Counted from the first letter of the stretch, positions 1 through 8,539 are shown. The stretch: 64,000 bases of DNA from JAQBGV01 sp032128395 (GCA_032128395.1 JAQBGV010000193.1:1-64000); one strand, 5' to 3'. The notes: generated by a model not told the origin, from the letters alone. Program-made: numbers and translations.

Positions 1-8
1 CTAGTACG

Positions 9-42
9 GTGACTGGAGTTCAGACGTGTGCTCTTCCGATCT
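9..42 (+). other. Illumina TruSeq adapter contamination
   Basis: These 34 bases match the Illumina TruSeq read-2 adapter, including the segment AGACGTGTGCTCTTCCGATC. Translated in frame, it gives the well-known artefact peptide MTGVQTCALPI. It is therefore library-derived, not genomic. The eight bases before it are of unknown origin. The contig really starts at about base 43, inside an interspersed repeat, which explains why assembly broke here. Confidence 0.97.
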
Positions 43-144
43 CCCGGACGCTCGCCCGCTGGTCCACCGATCTGCAACTAGGCCATCGTCCGGGACAGGC
101 AGCACGGCTCCGCCGCGAGCGAGAGGGGGCTGCGAGCCAGCCCC
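43..144. repeat. Family A inverted repeat, copy 1 (left end truncated)
   Basis: The segment begins CCCGGACGCTCGCCCG, which matches the inside of the complete copy at 49635-49748. It then continues with TCCGGGACAGGCAGCACGG and CGCCGCGAGC like that copy. The outer left end is missing because the adapter replaces it. The right end is slightly rearranged, with GCGAGCCAGCCCC near 133-145. It lies upstream of the first gene and is probably non-coding. Confidence 0.7.
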
Positions 145-218
145 GTCGAGGACCCAGTCGCTTCCCTCCCCGCTTTCGGCGAGAATGGCCCCTCATTCAC
201 CAGAAACGAGGTGTTCGA

Positions 219-2048
219 ATGGTCCGCTCGTCGCCGTGGGTGCTCGTCGCCGCCGCATTCGTCACCGCCGCCGTTCTGCCCCTCTCCGGTCAGGCCCCCG
301 TCTTCACCGAACAGACGGTCGGCGCCGGACTCGGCGGGGTGACCTTCATCCCCGGGACCTACTCCCACTCGAACTACACCGGCCCGGTTGCGTGCGGTGA
401 CTTCGACCGTGACGGCGACCAGGACCTGTTCGTCCCGGCCGGGGGCGGCAATGGGCTCCCCGATCGTCTCTTCGTAAACAACGGCGATGGCACTTTCACC
501 GACCAGGCAGCGGCGTGGGGCCTGACCGCGGTGCACAAGGGCAAGGGGATCGCGGTCGCGGACTACAACGGCGATGGCTGGCTCGACATCTACCTCACCA
601 GCGCCGGCGCTGGGCTCACCGGCGTCGCCGGCCAGCACCGGCTCTATCAGAACAGCGGCACCGGCAGTTTCACGAACGTCGCGGTGGCCGCCGGCGTGAA
701 CATGACATCGACGAGCGAGGACGGTTTCGGCTGCTGCTTCGGGGACATCGATCGCGACGGCGACCTCGACCTGTTCGTCTCCGGGTTCGCGCCGAGCAAC
801 GGCGGGAGCAAGCTGTTCCAGAACAACGGCAACGGCACCTTCAGCAACATCACGGCGGCGATCGGCCTCTTCTCCGGCCTCCCCGGTTCGAGCGGCTTCG
901 CGCCGCGCCTCCAGGACATGGACGGGGACCACTATCCCGAGCTCCTCTTCGTCGCGGACTTCGGCACCAGCCGCTACTTCAAGAACGATGGCGACGGCAC
1001 CTTCACCGAGATGAGTGGTGCCGCCGGCACCGCCCAAGAAGAGAACGGGATGGGGCAGACGGTCGGCGACTACAACAACGACGGCCTGATCGATTGGTAC
1101 GTCACCTCGATCTACAACCCGACCATCAACTGGACCGGCAACAAGCACTATCTGAACCTGGGCAACCACTCTTATGGCGAGAGCGCCCAGGCGGCGGGGT
1201 GCGATGACGGCGGTTACGGGTGGGGTGCGATCTCCATCGACGTCGACCACGATCGCATGGTCGACATCCTCGAGACGAACGGCGCCGGCGGGCAGTTCGA
1301 CAACGAACAGAGCTACTTCTGGCGGAACCTCGGCAGTGGCAGCAGCTACGCGGAGGTGGCGATCGCTTCGGGGATCGTCCACCAGGGCGCCGGGCGGGGG
1401 ATCATCAACCTCGATTACGACAACGACGGCGACCAGGACGTGGTGATCGCGGGGAACTTCGAACCGCTCCGTCTCTTCCGGAACGACACCCCCGCCGGCG
1501 GTCGCCACTGGCTCCGGGTCCTCCTCGACACCGATCTCGACCCGACGGTCGCGGCGGACGGGATCGGCGCGGAAGTCCGAGTGACCAGCGCCTCCGGGAC
1601 CCTCTACCGGTGGATCGACTCCGGCGACACTTTCCAGTCGCAGAGCGAGCTCTCCGCCCACTTCGGACTGGGACTCGACGATGTGATCAGTGAACTGCGC
1701 GTCGTCTGGCCCGACGGAGTGGAGCAGGTGGTCCCGAGCGTGGCCGTCGACCAGACGATCGTCGTGCACCGCGGAACCGGGCTGCTCCAGATCATCCGCG
1801 GCGATGCCAACGGCGACGGAGCGATCGACATCTCGGACCCGGTCGCCATGCTCGCGGGCCTCTTCGGCGGACCGACGGCTCCGTGCGAGGAAGCGGCGGA
1901 GGTGAACGGCGACGGCCTCTACAATATCGCCGACCCGGTCTACCTACTCGCGCATCTCTTCACGATGGGCCCCAACCCGATCGCCCCATTCCCCGGCTGT
2001 GGTCCGGTGACACCGAGCTTGTCGTGCAACCAGACGAGTTGTCCGTAG
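219..2048 (+). CDS. Secreted FG-GAP/VCBS repeat protein with ASPIC/UnbV domain and C-terminal dockerin-like module
   Basis: A 609-residue exported protein. The start is the ATG preceded by GAGG; the longer upstream reading frame runs into adapter sequence and is artefactual. An N-terminal signal peptide ends near SGQA. Seven FG-GAP calcium loops follow (for example DFDRDGDQDLFV, DYNGDGWLDIYL, DIDRDGDLDLFV), predicting a seven-bladed beta-propeller. An ASPIC/UnbV domain comes next (GIGAEVRV, FGLGLDD, VVWPDGVEQV). The last 85 residues are a planctomycete dockerin-like doublet (GDANGDGAIDISD, VNGDGLYNIADP), ending PFPGCG and a C-x4-C tail. Family knowledge places such CRTAC1-like proteins at the cell surface or outside the cell. 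The ligand is unknown. The gene is monocistronic and converges on the alkyltransferase-like gene. Confidence 0.9.
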   Translation: MVRSSPWVLVAAAFVTAAVLPLSGQAPVFTEQTVGAGLGGVTFIPGTYSHSNYTGPVACGDFDRDGDQDLFVPAGGGNGLPDRLFVNNGDGTFTDQAAAWGLTAVHKGKGIAVADYNGDGWLDIYLTSAGAGLTGVAGQHRLYQNSGTGSFTNVAVAAGVNMTSTSEDGFGCCFGDIDRDGDLDLFVSGFAPSNGGSKLFQNNGNGTFSNITAAIGLFSGLPGSSGFAPRLQDMDGDHYPELLFVADFGTSRYFKNDGDGTFTEMSGAAGTAQEENGMGQTVGDYNNDGLIDWYVTSIYNPTINWTGNKHYLNLGNHSYGESAQAAGCDDGGYGWGAISIDVDHDRMVDILETNGAGGQFDNEQSYFWRNLGSGSSYAEVAIASGIVHQGAGRGIINLDYDNDGDQDVVIAGNFEPLRLFRNDTPAGGRHWLRVLLDTDLDPTVAADGIGAEVRVTSASGTLYRWIDSGDTFQSQSELSAHFGLGLDDVISELRVVWPDGVEQVVPSVAVDQTIVVHRGTGLLQIIRGDANGDGAIDISDPVAMLAGLFGGPTAPCEEAAEVNGDGLYNIADPVYLLAHLFTMGPNPIAPFPGCGPVTPSLSCNQTSCP

Positions 2049-2067
2049 TCTGAAGGTCGATGCAGTG

Positions 2068-2100
2068 GCGGGGAGTGGGCCGAATCGGCTCACTCCCCGC
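2068..2100. terminator. Bidirectional hairpin between convergent genes
   Basis: GCGGGGAGTG (2068-2077) pairs perfectly with CACTCCCCGC (2091-2100), and the inner GCCG/CGGC extends the stem around an AAT loop. It lies between the stop of the FG-GAP gene and the stop of the convergent gene, whose stop codon is inside the stem. No T-tract follows on either strand, so this is a structural inference of termination rather than a canonical intrinsic terminator. Confidence 0.55.
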
Positions 2101-2476
2101 TCTCATCCGTGAGACTCTGCTCGAACTGGAACCGCACCTCTGCAAAGCGTCGGATCCGGCCGGATTCATCCACCTCGATCCCCTCACGACGCAGCCGACG
2201 GCGTTGCTCCCGACCCCCGGGGTCGTCCGCCGGGCGATGCACACGGCCGAGCGCGTTCACCACCCGATACCACGGAACGTCGCGACGGCCCTCCGGGATC
2301 GCGGCGAGGGCGTATCCCACCTGGCGGGCTACCTTCACCGATCCGAGCGCGCGCGCGACCTCTCCGTAGGTCGTCACCGCGCCGCTCGGGACCTGGCTCA
2401 CGATGGTGAAGACGCGCTCGTGGAACCCGGGACCGACGATGCGGTGCGAGCCGTGCTTTTCTGGATCGTAGGGCAC
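2090..2476 (-). CDS. atl: Alkyltransferase-like protein (ATL, MGMT-related, no active-site Cys)
   Basis: A 128-residue single-domain homologue of the DNA-binding half of O6-alkylguanine-DNA alkyltransferase. It keeps the helix-turn-helix and arginine-finger region (VPSGAVTTYGEVARALG, then ARQVGYALAAI). The active-site PCHRV motif reads PWYRVVN, so the acceptor cysteine is a tryptophan. That substitution defines the ATL subfamily. Those proteins bind O6-alkylguanine lesions without repairing them and hand them to nucleotide excision repair. The start is GTG with GAGGAG eight bases upstream. The C-terminal tail is charged. It faces the FG-GAP gene across a shared hairpin, and its 5-prime neighbour is the TPR gene on the same strand. 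Confidence in the ATL assignment is high. Confidence 0.9.
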   Translation of the reverse strand: MPYDPEKHGSHRIVGPGFHERVFTIVSQVPSGAVTTYGEVARALGSVKVARQVGYALAAIPEGRRDVPWYRVVNALGRVHRPADDPGGREQRRRLRREGIEVDESGRIRRFAEVRFQFEQSLTDESGE

Positions 2477-2506
2477 GGGGGCACTCCTCTCGACCGCGTC
2501 TCGCCG

Positions 2507-4258
2507 TCACTCGCGCCAGGGTCTGCGCTCTTCGTAGGCGGCGCGCTGCTCGAGGCGGCGGGATCGAAGTTCGGAGTCGTCGGTCAGCGCTACGGCCTCA
2601 TCGATCGCGGTCAGCGCGGTGAAATAGTCCCCCGCCTCGGCCTCGAGCGCGGCGAGCAGCTCGAGCATCTCCGCGGTCGGTTCCCCCGGGTACCGTACCG
2701 TCAGTGCGTCTGAGATCTCTCGGGCTCGGGCGGTATCGCGCACCACATCGTCGGTGGCGACCGCGAGGATCCACGCTTCTTGGAGATCGAGCGCGGGCTC
2801 TTCGGGGAACGGCGTTTGGGCGCGACGGACCGCCGCGAGCGCATCCGCCGACCGGCCGGCCCGCAGGAGCGCGCGGACGAGATTGAGATGCACGCCGATG
2901 CGATCGGGCTCGTCGACGAGCACCGTTGCGAATTGTATCGCGGCTTCGTCGTACCGCTCTGCCATCGCGAGGGTCGCTCCGTACTCGAACCGGGCCCGCA
3001 CCAGAGTGCCATCGAGAGCCAGCGCGCGACCGAACTCGCGAAGAGCTCCCCCCATCCGACCGCTGGTTCGGTACGCCATGCCGAGGTTGAAGGCTGCTTC
3101 CGCGCGATCGGGGAGCGCGGTCGCCGCCGCTTCGAGCGCGGCGATCCCCTCCGCCGTCCGCCCTTCGCTGACGAGGATCGCTCCCAGCGTGCCCCGCGCT
3201 TCGTGGAGTTCCGGATCGATGACGAGCGCGGTTTCGAGCAAGTGGATCGCCTCGGTCGGATCGTTGCGACCGACGATGCTCGCGAGTCCGAGGTGGGCCT
3301 GCGCGTCGCCCCGGTCACGGTCGATCGATGCCCGATAGAGCGCGGTCGCTTCGTCGATCTGACCGGCCCGCCCGAGGGCGTCGGCCAGATTGCGCTCGAT
3401 CTCGGCGGACCGCGGAAGTTCGCGACGCGCCTTCCGCCACTCCTCGACCGCAAGGTCGTTCCGGCCCATCGACAGGTAGATCGTCGCTCGCTCGTATCGC
3501 CAGTGGAGCGTGACCCCGTGCTCGAAACCGAGAGTGTCTCGCCATGGATCGGCGATCGGCATCGAGAGGCCGATCTCGGCGGCGGCGTGGTGCTCATCGG
3601 CTTCGGCGGTCCGCCCCGACCGGCGATACGCCTCGGCGAGCACCCGGTGGACGTCGGTCGACTTCGGGGCCCGGGTCAGGGCGATCTCCGCATTGCGGAG
3701 CGCGGTCTCCGGGTCATCGCGAGCGAGCGCGACGCGGGCGAGACCGAAGGGACCGTGCGGGACCTCGGGCGCGAGCTCGGCGAGCCGCGTGAACAAGCTC
3801 TCCGCGGTGTCGAGTTCCCCCGCGATCAGTGCACCCTCACCGGCGTGGCGGAGCGCGGCGGGATAGGCCGGGGCGAGTCTGGCGGCGCGCAGTAGCGAGG
3901 CGAGAGACTGCTCGGGAGCGGCGAGCCGTTCGAGGTGTCCGAGATGGTAGGGCCAGTGCGGGTCGACCGGGTCGAGGCGCTCCGCTTCCTGGTACGCGAG
4001 CCGCGCCGCCGCACGCAAGTCGTGAACTTCGCAGCCGAACGCGAGAGTTCCCCACGTTTCCGCGGAGCCGGGGCTGTTCGCGACGGCGGCGCAGAGCGTC
4101 TCGAGTCGATCGACGAGCGGAGCCTCGAGGTCAGCGAGAGGAAGCGTGGTGCGCAACTCGCGGAGCACGGGAGACTCGGAACGACCGAATGCGAAATAGA
4201 CCCCGATCGCGCCCGCGATCAATGAAAGAGTGAAGATGAACGCGTTCTTTCGGCTCAC
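2507..4258 (-). CDS. Membrane-anchored TPR-repeat protein
   Basis: A 583-residue protein whose N terminus (basic MSRKN, then a hydrophobic stretch to about residue 25) looks like a membrane anchor or uncleaved signal. From about residue 60 onward it is built of tetratricopeptide repeats, recognisable by W-LG-Y-A-P spaced helices such as AEAAFNLGMAYRTSGRM and AQAHLGLASIVGRND. TPR arrays are protein-protein interaction scaffolds. The GTG start overlaps the stop of the upstream CRTAC1 lipoprotein gene by 4 nt (GTGA), so the two are almost certainly translated together. The longer open frame beyond 4258 is antisense-like sequence inside the neighbouring gene and was rejected as N terminus. The binding partner is unknown; the coupled lipoprotein is the obvious candidate. 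Confidence 0.85.
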   Translation of the reverse strand: MSRKNAFIFTLSLIAGAIGVYFAFGRSESPVLRELRTTLPLADLEAPLVDRLETLCAAVANSPGSAETWGTLAFGCEVHDLRAAARLAYQEAERLDPVDPHWPYHLGHLERLAAPEQSLASLLRAARLAPAYPAALRHAGEGALIAGELDTAESLFTRLAELAPEVPHGPFGLARVALARDDPETALRNAEIALTRAPKSTDVHRVLAEAYRRSGRTAEADEHHAAAEIGLSMPIADPWRDTLGFEHGVTLHWRYERATIYLSMGRNDLAVEEWRKARRELPRSAEIERNLADALGRAGQIDEATALYRASIDRDRGDAQAHLGLASIVGRNDPTEAIHLLETALVIDPELHEARGTLGAILVSEGRTAEGIAALEAAATALPDRAEAAFNLGMAYRTSGRMGGALREFGRALALDGTLVRARFEYGATLAMAERYDEAAIQFATVLVDEPDRIGVHLNLVRALLRAGRSADALAAVRRAQTPFPEEPALDLQEAWILAVATDDVVRDTARAREISDALTVRYPGEPTAEMLELLAALEAEAGDYFTALTAIDEAVALTDDSELRSRRLEQRAAYEERRPWRE

Positions 4259-5943
4259 TCTCCATCTCCCTTCCGCACTTCGATGACCCGCCCCGCCGCG
4301 CCCCCGGCGAACGTCTCCGTCACGCCGTCCGGCCAGCGCACCCAGATGGCATCGTACCCGCGTTCGGCTCCGAGGCCGAAGTGAGCCCGTGGATCGACGC
4401 TCGAGAGGTAGCTCCGGGCCGCGGACACCGTGCGGGTCTGGGCCCGCCCCAAAGTCCGAAGTGTCACCACGGCGCCGATCGCAATTCCCCCCGTCCTGGG
4501 ATCGACCGGCCGCACGATGAGCCAGCTCCCCGATCCGGCCCGCCCCGCCGCCTCGGATCGGTGGAGACGGAGAGCCCCGTCCGCGGTGGTCACCGCGAGG
4601 TCGAGATCTCCGTCGCCATCGAGATCTCCCCACGCGAGTCCGCGGCTCACCTCGACTCGGCTGCCGAAACTCCCCGCCGCCGGTCCCGCGCAGGCGAAGC
4701 GCCCCGCCCCGTCTCCGAGGAAGAGACGATCCCCCTCAGCGTACGGGGCCCAGTGAGGGGGCAGTGTGCAGCGCTTGTCGACTGCGCTGCGCAGCACTCG
4801 GCCGTGGACCGCGGCGAGATCGAGATCACCGTCGAGATCGGCATCGAGAAGGCCGACCCCGAATCCGGTCAGGGGAACGGTCGGAGCCGCGAGGCCCGCG
4901 GCCGAGGTGCCGTCGCGGTAGCCGAATTCTCCATCGCGCAGGTACAGGGTGTGGGATTCGGAGATGAGATGGGTCAGGGCGAGATCGAGCGCTCCATCTC
5001 CGTTCACATCCCCGAGATCGACCCCCATCCCCGCTTCTGCTTTTCCGAAGCCGTTCACCGCGAGCCCGAGACGCACCGCCAGATCGCGGTAGGCGCCGGT
5101 TCCATCGGCGATCCAGGCGAAGTTCGGCTCGCCGTCGTTCGCGACGTAAATGTCGCCGCGCCCGTCGCCGTCCAGATCGGTGAAGAGCACGCCGAGCCCC
5201 TTCCCCGCCTTGCCCGAAATTCCTGCCGCCAGGCTGATATCTTCGAACGTCCCGTCCCCACGGTTTCGGTAGAGGAGGTCGGGAACGCCCGGGAACATCG
5301 CGGGCGCCGGGTATTCGGGACGACCCGCGGCATCGCTCCCCTCCTCGTACGGCTCGAGATCGAGGTAGCGAGTGACGAAGAGATCGAGATCACCGTCGCC
5401 GTCGTGATCGAAGAAGCCGGCGGATGCACTCCAGCCAACGCCGAGGGGTTCGGAGTCCGAGGTGATGTCGACGAAGCGGCCCCCGTCGTTCCGATAGAGC
5501 CGGTCGGGGCCGTAGTGCGTGATGTAGAGATCGGGGTCCCCATCGCCGTCGATGTCTCCGACCGCGACTCCCATCCCGTACCCGCGGTCGCCGAGCCCCG
5601 CGGCGGCGGTCGCGTCGGTGAACGTTCCGTTGCCATCGTTGCGGTAGAGTCGGTCCGTTCCTGACTCGCTCTCGAGCGCCCCGCTCGCGCTGCGCACCGC
5701 CGAAATGCGCAAGATGTCGAGGTCGCCGTCCCCGTCGAAGTCGAGCACGCCGACCCCGGGGCCCATGCTGTCCGGCATGTAGTAGTCGTCAGCGGTGACC
5801 GGCCGAGGGATGCGCAGCTCGAGGCCGGCGATCTCGGTGGTCTCGGTGAAGAGCGAAGCGGGGGAGTCGGTCGCGATGGGAGGAGGGTCGGCATCGCAGC
5901 CGAGTGACAGCAGAATGAGGAGGCAGAGGACCAGAACTCGCAT
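4255..5943 (-). CDS. CRTAC1-like FG-GAP/ASPIC lipoprotein
   Basis: A 562-residue predicted lipoprotein. The signal peptide ends in the lipobox LSLGC, with Cys16 as the lipidation site. Seven FG-GAP calcium loops (DFDGDGDLDILR, DIDGDGDPDLYI, DHDGDGDLDLFV, DLDGDGRGDIYV, DVNGDGALDLAL, DADLDGDLDLAA, DLDGDGDLDLAV) predict a seven-bladed propeller. An ASPIC/UnbV domain follows (IAIGAVVTLRT, RSYLSSVDPRAHFGLG, IWVRWPDG). Unlike the homologue at 219-2048 it has no dockerin-like tail, so lipidation seems to replace that module. The stop overlaps the start of the TPR gene by 4 nt. The ATG start is the first codon that gives a clean lipoprotein signal; the Shine-Dalgarno is weak. Function beyond surface calcium-dependent binding is not known. 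Confidence 0.9.
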   Translation of the reverse strand: MRVLVLCLLILLSLGCDADPPPIATDSPASLFTETTEIAGLELRIPRPVTADDYYMPDSMGPGVGVLDFDGDGDLDILRISAVRSASGALESESGTDRLYRNDGNGTFTDATAAAGLGDRGYGMGVAVGDIDGDGDPDLYITHYGPDRLYRNDGGRFVDITSDSEPLGVGWSASAGFFDHDGDGDLDLFVTRYLDLEPYEEGSDAAGRPEYPAPAMFPGVPDLLYRNRGDGTFEDISLAAGISGKAGKGLGVLFTDLDGDGRGDIYVANDGEPNFAWIADGTGAYRDLAVRLGLAVNGFGKAEAGMGVDLGDVNGDGALDLALTHLISESHTLYLRDGEFGYRDGTSAAGLAAPTVPLTGFGVGLLDADLDGDLDLAAVHGRVLRSAVDKRCTLPPHWAPYAEGDRLFLGDGAGRFACAGPAAGSFGSRVEVSRGLAWGDLDGDGDLDLAVTTADGALRLHRSEAAGRAGSGSWLIVRPVDPRTGGIAIGAVVTLRTLGRAQTRTVSAARSYLSSVDPRAHFGLGAERGYDAIWVRWPDGVTETFAGGAAGRVIEVRKGDGE

Positions 5944-5985
5944 CCCGTGGTTGTAACCCCGTTCGCCCGGGAGTTCCAACTGGGC

Positions 5986-6199
5986 AGGACCACGGGGCAC
6001 GCCTGTCTCGAGCCAGTCCCCCCGGTTATCCTGCTCGGGACTGCTCCTGAACTCGAAGAATCGAAGGGGGCCCCGGAGTGACTCTCGCCCGAATCGGTCG
6101 CCGCACCCGAAGGGGAAGCGCCCGCCGGCTTGGTCACACCCTGTCGGAACAAGGAAGGAAACTAGCGGACTGGCACCGCTGTTCGGAACCAGTCCCACG
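5986..6199. repeat. Degenerate family A repeat fragments
   Basis: This 261-bp intergenic region between divergent genes holds two decayed matches to family A ends. One is GCCTGTCTCGAGCCAGTCCC near 6001-6020; the other is GGACTGGCACCG with GGAACCAGTCCC near 6164-6198. The second is itself a short inverted repeat (GGACTGG / CCAGTCC). No promoter could be assigned with confidence. Confidence 0.35.
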
Positions 6200-6204
6200 G
6201 AGAC

Positions 6205-7176
6205 ATGCGACGCATCGCGACTGCATTCGCCATCCTCCTCGCGTGGACCCTCTCTCCACTCCACGCTGACGACTCCCCACGCTCTGTGATCCACGTCGTC
6301 TCCCACGGGTGGCACACCGGGATCATCCTCACCCTCGACGCGACTACCATCGAACTCTGTCCTCCCCTCGCCGACTTTCGCTACCACCGGTTCGTCGAGA
6401 TCGGGTGGGGTGACGAAGGGTTCTACCGGGCCGATTCGATCGGTGTGGGAACCGCCCTGAGAGCGATCGCCTGGCCGAGCCCCACCGTGCTGCACATCCT
6501 CGGATTCGACTTCCCCGTCGAAGAAGAATTCGCGACGAGCGACATCGTCCGCCTCGAACTCGCCCCCGAGGGCTACCGCGCGCTGCTCGCGACGATCTCC
6601 ACGACCTTCGCCGAGCGTGCCTCGATCGGAACCGGAATTTACGGCGACAGCCGCTTCTACCGCGCGGTCGGGAGCTACTACTTCCCGAACACCTGCAACG
6701 TCTGGACGCTGCGGACGCTGGGGGACGCGGGAGTTCCGACGACGCCGCTCCTCGGGATCCGGGCGGACGCCGCGATGGTGCAGATCGCGCGGGCGGGGAC
6801 CGCGATCCGTCTCGATCCATCGGAAGCGAAGTGGCCGTACGGCCTCGCGACCATCGCCGGTCTCGCACTCGCCGCCTGGGATCTCCGCCGCAGGGGGCGC
6901 CTCGACCCGCCCCCCCCACGCGACTGCCATCTCCGCAACGTGTGGTTGCTGGTGCTCCTCGCGGCGATCGCGACCTTCGTCCTGGTCGTCGTGTCCGCCA
7001 ACGACCTGGCATGGGCACGCGTCGGCTCCCGAGTCGCAATCGGCGGATTCGTCGCCGCCCTCGGCATGATCGCGGTCGTGTCGGGCCATCGCCTGCGCGG
7101 GTGCTTTCGCTGGCGCGAAGCGATCAGCATCGCGCTCGCGGCTCTGGGAATCGTGACGGTGCTCTCGCCGCTGTGA
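6205..7176 (+). CDS. DUF2459 (TIGR02117) family protein with three C-terminal membrane segments
   Basis: A 323-residue protein with a signal peptide or first membrane segment (ends near HADD). It is followed by a DUF2459 domain: VVSHGWHTGIIL near residue 33, IGWGDEGFY near 70, and YYFPNTCNVWTLRTLGDAG near 155. The SHGWHTG histidine and the NTCN cysteine resemble a papain-like Cys-His pair. Hydrolase activity is an inference; the family has no established function. After about residue 215 comes an extension with three hydrophobic stretches (LLVLLAAIATFVLVVV, VAIGGFVAALGMIAVV, ISIALAALGIVTVL) that the usual family member lacks. The ATG start has an ACGGAGA ribosome binding site. The gene stands alone, divergent from the CRTAC1 lipoprotein. 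Confidence 0.8.
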   Translation: MRRIATAFAILLAWTLSPLHADDSPRSVIHVVSHGWHTGIILTLDATTIELCPPLADFRYHRFVEIGWGDEGFYRADSIGVGTALRAIAWPSPTVLHILGFDFPVEEEFATSDIVRLELAPEGYRALLATISTTFAERASIGTGIYGDSRFYRAVGSYYFPNTCNVWTLRTLGDAGVPTTPLLGIRADAAMVQIARAGTAIRLDPSEAKWPYGLATIAGLALAAWDLRRRGRLDPPPPRDCHLRNVWLLVLLAAIATFVLVVVSANDLAWARVGSRVAIGGFVAALGMIAVVSGHRLRGCFRWREAISIALAALGIVTVLSPL

Positions 7177-7225
7177 GCGCAGGCCAATACACGCCACTTC
7201 GAACGCGAATACCTGGTACAGGACA

Positions 7226-8455
7226 CTAGTCTCGCCGGCGCTCCCGGGCCGCGCTCCGCCGCGCCGCCACCTGTCGCGCCGCCTCCGCGATCGCCGCCTC
7301 GAGGATCGGGTCGGCGCCATCGCCCCCCGGAAACGGATCTTTCGCCGCGATGTCGGGAGCGACGCCGCTCCCTTCGAGGCCGCGGGGATCGTCCGAGATC
7401 GAGCCGCTCGGGCAGAGGAGCCAAGTCTCTCTCGGGAGCGGCAGCCAGCGCGCCGGGCGGACCGCGCCGGCGGTGCGCTCTCCGACCAACGTCCCGATGC
7501 CGAGCGCTCGGATGTCCCGGGCGAGGACTTCCTTCGCGCTGCGGGTACGGCGGTCGATCGCCGCGACGATCGGCAGATCGCCGACGATCGTCGGGTTCCG
7601 CAACATCGAAGTGAGCACCATCAGGGAGATCCCGCTGCCGCCGCGCCCGCGGAGGTCGAGGACCAGGCAGTTCGCTTCGATCAGGGGCCCAGCAAGGCTA
7701 TCGAGGAAGAGCCGGCTCGTCTCCTTCGAGTAGATGTAGGAGAGCGGCAGGACGCCGACCTTCACACCGTCGAGCTCGACCATGCGCGCCCCCGCGCGAT
7801 CGGAGCGCAGTGACGACGTCACCGTCGCCGGGAGCACGACCTCGATCTCGGTGGCGGGACCGGCGCCGTTTCGCTCGAGATACACCCGCACCTGGTCCCG
7901 CCGACCGACGCGCAGGAGATGGGTGGCTTCGTCGGGAGGGGCCGCGTCGTCGTGACGGGGATCGAGCCGGCGGCTCTGCATCGCGGGGATTCCGTCGATG
8001 GCGATCAGCCGATCTCCGCGGCGAATCCCCGTCTCTTCGGCCGGAGTGCCACGAAGCACCTTCGAGACGAGGAGCTCGCCGCCGCTCTCGGAGAGTTGGA
8101 ACCCGATCGTCGGTGCGTCCCGCCCGGCGAGCTCCAGCTCGAAGTACTCCTTCGCGTAGGTCGAGAAGAGCGCGATGTGGCTCGCGGGGATCCGATCGAT
8201 CAGCTCTCGGGTGATCGCCCGCTCCTCCGCAAAACTCTGCGCGGCGCGCGCGCGGGCGAGGAATTCATGCCGTACCGCTTCGGAGACGGGCAGGTCCGGA
8301 ATCTGCGAATCGAGGGTTCGCAGGGTCGCGGCGAGGAGATCGCCGCGTACCAGGACCGCGCTCGATCGCGGCGAGGCGAGAGCGCCGCAAGCGGAGAGCG
8401 CGAGCAAGAGAAGCACTGCGGGGAGGGAAACGCGGCGGAGCGGGGAGAGCGACAT
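7226..8455 (-). CDS. S41-family serine protease-like lipoprotein with PDZ domain
   Basis: A 409-residue protein. The lipobox LSAC (Cys23) predicts a lipoprotein. A PDZ domain at roughly residues 112-200 includes the carboxylate-binding GFQL and the strand GDRLIAIDG. The tail-specific protease domain follows: LVLDLRGRGGSG near 265, then IDRRTRSAKEVLA with the predicted nucleophile Ser306. The later GERTAGA motif lacks the lysine of CtpA-type Ser-Lys dyads and looks more like the tricorn/IRBP-type S41 branch. The N-terminal 100 residues form a helical bundle usual for C-terminal processing peptidases. Its likely role is periplasmic or envelope proteolysis; the substrate is unknown. It lies downstream of thiC on the same strand with 127 bp between them. 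Confidence 0.82.
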   Translation of the reverse strand: MSLSPLRRVSLPAVLLLLALSACGALASPRSSAVLVRGDLLAATLRTLDSQIPDLPVSEAVRHEFLARARAAQSFAEERAITRELIDRIPASHIALFSTYAKEYFELELAGRDAPTIGFQLSESGGELLVSKVLRGTPAEETGIRRGDRLIAIDGIPAMQSRRLDPRHDDAAPPDEATHLLRVGRRDQVRVYLERNGAGPATEIEVVLPATVTSSLRSDRAGARMVELDGVKVGVLPLSYIYSKETSRLFLDSLAGPLIEANCLVLDLRGRGGSGISLMVLTSMLRNPTIVGDLPIVAAIDRRTRSAKEVLARDIRALGIGTLVGERTAGAVRPARWLPLPRETWLLCPSGSISDDPRGLEGSGVAPDIAAKDPFPGGDGADPILEAAIAEAARQVAARRSAARERRRD

Positions 8456-8539
8456 GGAGACCTCATCGATCGGGCGGGTCGGGGAGAAGGACGAGCATGA
8501 CCAAAAGAGAGCTGCCCGTCGCTTTCGGTCGGGGACCCC

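Noticed and set aside
78..1769. Long open reading frame (563 codons) antisense to the FG-GAP gene
   Set aside because: It mirrors the GC-rich coding frame; it has no family motif and overlaps a well-supported gene. Such frames are common at high GC.
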